Translations under genes and position numbers: made by a program
Source: Planctomycetota bacterium
Lineage (GTDB): Bacteria; Planctomycetota; Phycisphaerae; Phycisphaerales; SM1A02
Length of the DNA: 7,625 nucleotides
Reading direction: 5' to 3'
NCBI GenBank assembly: GCA_009926815.1
Contig: RFOC01000095.1
Coordinates: forward strand, 1-7,625
Notes under the pieces: model-generated
What the model was told of the DNA's origin: nothing
Databases searched by the model: none
What the model saw: only the letters and a program-made list of their open reading frames with translations
Part shown: positions 5,724-7,625 of the stretch, in pieces
How positions within the stretch are numbered: position 1 is the first letter of the stretch
Layout of the letters: each line of letters opens with the position of its first letter

Positions 5724-6601
5724 ATCGCAAGGGCATCATCCTCGCCGGCGGCGCCGGCACCCGGCTGCACCCGGCCACGCTGGCCGTGTCGAAGCAGCTG
5801 CTGCCGGTCTTCGACAAGCCGATGATCTACTACCCGCTCTCCACGCTCATGCTGGCGGGCATCCGCGAGATCCTGGTGATCAGCACGCCGCAGGACACGC
5901 CGCGCTTCGAGCAGCTGCTGGGCACCGGCGCCCAGTGGGGCCTGTCGATCCAGTACGCGGTGCAGCCGTCCCCCGGCGGCCTGGCACAGGCCTTCCTGAT
6001 CGGAGAGGGTTTCCTCGCTGGCGCTCCCTCGGCGCTGGTCCTGGGTGACAACATCTTCTACGGGCACGACTTTCCCGCCCTGCTGGCCGACGCCCAAGGC
6101 CGCACCCGCGGCAGCACGGTCTTCGCCTACCACGTGCAGGATCCGGAGCGGTACGGCGTGGTCGAGTTCGACGCCACCGGCAGGGCCATCTCCCTCGAGG
6201 AGAAGCCGACCCACCCGAAGTCCAGCTACGCGGTCACCGGTCTCTACTTCTACGACGAGCAGGCGGTGTCCCTGGCCCGCTCGCTCAAGCCCTCGGGGCG
6301 CGGCGAACTGGAGATCACCGACCTGAATCGGCTCTACCTGCAGCAGGGTTCGTTGAGCGTGGAGATCATGGGTCGGGGATACGCGTGGCTCGACACGGGC
6401 ACGCATGAATCGCTGCTCGAGGCCAGCCAGTTCATCGCCACCCTGGAGCACCGGCAAGGCCTGAAGATCGCCTGTCCCGAGGAGATCGCCTACCGAAGCG
6501 GCTGGATCGACCGGACCCAGCTGGAGGCGCTCGCCAGGCCGCTCGCCAGGAACGGCTACGGCCGCTACCTGCAGCAGGTGCTCAGCGTGAAGGTCTTCTG
6601 A
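5720..6601 (+). CDS. rfbA: Glucose-1-phosphate thymidylyltransferase
   Basis: This 293-residue nucleotidyltransferase joins glucose-1-phosphate and dTTP to form dTDP-glucose, the entry reaction of the pathway and the usual point of feedback control by dTDP-rhamnose in the family. The signature loop is LAGGAGTRLHPAT (8-20), with Ala where many enzymes have Ser in GGSGTRL. It is followed by SKQLLPVFDKPMIYYPL (24-40, with K25), LGDNIFYG (108-115; metal ligand D110), LEEKP (159-163), YAVTGLYFYD (170-179), GELEITDLN (195-203) and AWLDTGTHESL (222-232; second metal ligand D225). The length fits the short RfbA/RmlA type. ATG 5720 overlaps the rfbD stop in ATGA. AGGGG at 5706-5710 lies 9 nt upstream and may act as a weak ribosome-binding site. 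Confidence 0.97.
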   Translation: MNRKGIILAGGAGTRLHPATLAVSKQLLPVFDKPMIYYPLSTLMLAGIREILVISTPQDTPRFEQLLGTGAQWGLSIQYAVQPSPGGLAQAFLIGEGFLAGAPSALVLGDNIFYGHDFPALLADAQGRTRGSTVFAYHVQDPERYGVVEFDATGRAISLEEKPTHPKSSYAVTGLYFYDEQAVSLARSLKPSGRGELEITDLNRLYLQQGSLSVEIMGRGYAWLDTGTHESLLEASQFIATLEHRQGLKIACPEEIAYRSGWIDRTQLEALARPLARNGYGRYLQQVLSVKVF

Positions 6602-7164
6602 TGGAGATCCGGCGCCTGGAGATTCCGGACGTGCTCCTGCTCACGCCGCGGGTGTTCAGGGATGATCGCGGCCTCTTCTACGAGAGCTTCAACCAGAGGG
6701 CGTTCGAAGAGGCCATCGGCCGCCCGGTCGCCTTCGTGCAGGACAACCACTCCATGTCGGCGCGCGGCGTGCTGCGAGGCCTGCACTACCAGCTGCCGCC
6801 CCGGGCGCAGGGCAAGCTGGTGCGGGTGGTGCGTGGCGCGGCGATGGACGTGGCGGTGGACATCCGGCGCGGTTCGCCCACCTTCGGCAGGTGGGTGAGC
6901 ACGGAGCTGAGCGAGGAGAACCGGGCCCAGATGTGGATACCGGCGGGATTCGCGCACGGGTTCCTGGCCCTGCGGGACGGCACCGAGGTGCTCTACAAGA
7001 CGACGGACTTCTACGCGCCGGCCATGGAGCGAGGTCTGGCCTGGAACGATGCCCGGATCGGCATTCGATGGGACCTGCGCGAGCAACCACGTCTGGCCGC
7101 GCGGGACGCCGCCCTGCCCGGGCTCGACGGGGCCGAGCTTCCGGCCGACGGGGATCCGGCCTGA
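6601..7164 (+). CDS. rfbC: dTDP-4-dehydrorhamnose 3,5-epimerase
   Basis: The 187-residue cupin-fold enzyme epimerises C3 and C5 of dTDP-4-keto-6-deoxyglucose to give dTDP-4-keto-L-rhamnose, the substrate of RfbD. Family motifs are FRDDRGLFYESFN (19-31), QDNHSMSARGVLRGLHYQ (47-64; the catalytic His is H62), QGKLVRVVRG (70-79), VAVDIRRGSPTFGRW (84-98), IPAGFAHGFLAL (113-124) and YKTTDFYAPAMERGLAWND (132-150; Y138 and E143 in the conserved active-site segment). These support full activity. The start ATG shares its A with the TGA of rfbA, and a GAAGG run at 6589-6593 lies 7 nt upstream, a better ribosome-binding site than rfbB or rfbD has. It is the last gene of the operon. The C-terminal tail after about residue 172 (to LPADGDPA) is not conserved. 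Confidence 0.96.
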   Translation: MEIRRLEIPDVLLLTPRVFRDDRGLFYESFNQRAFEEAIGRPVAFVQDNHSMSARGVLRGLHYQLPPRAQGKLVRVVRGAAMDVAVDIRRGSPTFGRWVSTELSEENRAQMWIPAGFAHGFLALRDGTEVLYKTTDFYAPAMERGLAWNDARIGIRWDLREQPRLAARDAALPGLDGAELPADGDPA

Positions 7165-7196
7165 CGCCAGCGTTCCTGCCTCAGGCGTAGTGCCGG
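7156..7196. terminator. Imperfect inverted repeat at the convergent rfbC / dehydrogenase ends
   Basis: Arms 7156-7168 and 7184-7196 can form five GC-rich base pairs near a 15-nt loop (ACGCC with GGCGT), then two mismatches around a wobble pair, then five more pairs (CCGGC with GCCGG). An alternative 6-bp stem pairs 7159-7164 (GCCTGA) with 7181-7186 (TCAGGC), each containing one gene's stop codon. There is no T-run on either side, so it is not a classical intrinsic terminator. It could slow polymerase in both directions or be chance pairing in GC-rich DNA. Confidence 0.25.
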
Positions 7197-7625
7197 CCGA
7201 AGCGGTTGGCGATGAACGCGTCGAAGCCCACGTCCTCGTTCCGCACGAAGCCGGCCTGAGCCAGCTTGCCCTCGCGCAGCAGGTCCAGCACCGCCGTCAC
7301 GCCCGCCGCCGTGGTGATCTGGATCGCCGTCCAGGGCAGGCCGTCGATCTCCCGGTGCAGCACCACCTTGGCGTAGGTGCGCTCCAGGAAGCGGCCGTCC
7401 TTCTCGCCGGTGCAGCTCACGAAGATGGCCACCTGGTCCTGATCGGTCGCGGGCAGGCTGCGCTCGAACACCTTGCCCAGCTCCTCGCGGTGGTGAATGA
7501 AGCCCAGATCGTGCAGCAGCAGCTTCAGGATGTCGCGGTGCCCCGGGAAGCGCATCGTCTTGTAGTTCAGGTTGCGCACCTTGCCCTTGAGCGTCTCGCC
7601 CAGCGTGCCCAGGCCGCCCGAGGTG
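7181..7625 (-). CDS. Saccharopine dehydrogenase / lysine 6-dehydrogenase family protein, C-terminal part only
   Basis: The minus strand is open from the right edge to TGA at 7183-7181, giving 148 residues. The segment begins TSGGLGTLGETLKGKV and continues LNYKTMRFPGHRDILKLLL, then LERTYAKVV, AIQITTAAGVTAVLDLL and the end ANRFGRHYA. These match the C-terminal domain of the saccharopine dehydrogenase-like family, which includes lysine 6-dehydrogenases and carboxynorspermidine-synthase-type enzymes acting with NAD(P) on amino-acid-derived imines. The N-terminal Rossmann domain that would carry the nucleotide-binding loop is outside the window, so the exact reaction and cofactor cannot be stated. 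An internal ATG at 7579 is not the start, since conserved family sequence continues upstream of it. It converges on rfbC with 16 nt between stop codons, and nothing links it to rhamnose synthesis. Confidence 0.88.
   Translation of the reverse strand, partial: TSGGLGTLGETLKGKVRNLNYKTMRFPGHRDILKLLLHDLGFIHHREELGKVFERSLPATDQDQVAIFVSCTGEKDGRFLERTYAKVVLHREIDGLPWTAIQITTAAGVTAVLDLLREGKLAQAGFVRNEDVGFDAFIANRFGRHYA

Noticed and set aside
5456..6457. A 333-residue open frame on the minus strand opposite rfbD and rfbA, with similar long ones opposite the phosphoesterase and rfbC.
   Set aside because: They lie fully antisense to genes with intact family motifs and have no recognisable motifs or start signals.
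250..7157. GGATCC occurs at least eight times (for example 250, 347, 453, 1372, 2474, 2906, 6139, 7152), a few times more than composition alone suggests.
   Set aside because: Sites are scattered inside unrelated coding regions without spacing pattern or extended consensus; common codons such as GAT-CC and GGA-TCC in GC-rich DNA can explain it. A genome-wide count would be needed.

Overview
This is a GC-rich chromosomal window from a Gram-negative-type bacterium. The Gram-negative reading rests on a predicted outer-membrane beta-barrel protein with a C-terminal phenylalanine and on a complete dTDP-L-rhamnose operon in the order rfbB-rfbD-rfbA-rfbC, a nucleotide-sugar supply for lipopolysaccharide or another surface glycan. 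The lineage cannot be fixed from sequence alone. Sparse Shine-Dalgarno sites, -10-like boxes exactly 7 nt upstream of two ATG codons, and the style of the barrel protein would fit a planctomycete (Phycisphaerae-like) or another GC-rich, little-cultured phylum, but this is a low-confidence guess.

Layout. The left edge (1-410, minus) holds almost all of arfB, a GGQ peptidyl-tRNA hydrolase that rescues stalled ribosomes. Diverging from it is an outer-membrane barrel gene whose intact frame ends at 1372. Its N-terminal part (from about 451) lies in another frame, and a single extra base in a CCC run at 555-557 would explain the break. Eight bases further on, a calcineurin-like metallophosphoesterase (1381-2241, plus) starts at GTG behind an AGGA site and is probably co-transcribed with the barrel gene. 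It converges, with a 3-nt gap, on a PLP-dependent aromatic-L-amino-acid decarboxylase-family gene (2245-3699, minus).

The decarboxylase diverges from the rhamnose operon across only 60 nt. That gap has a TANNNT box 7 nt upstream of each ATG, the geometry of leaderless transcription. The four rhamnose genes follow on the plus strand (3760-7164), with overlaps of 4, 4 and 1 nt. Together they turn glucose-1-phosphate and dTTP into dTDP-L-rhamnose: RfbA makes dTDP-glucose, RfbB dehydrates it, RfbC epimerises it and RfbD reduces it. No glycosyltransferase or transporter is present in the window. The operon converges on the 3' part of a saccharopine/lysine-dehydrogenase-family gene (7181-7625, minus), which runs off the right edge.

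All genes fall in known families. I see no mobile element, CRISPR array, RNA gene or clearly novel system. The most interesting points are the broken barrel reading frame and the divergent, apparently leaderless promoters.
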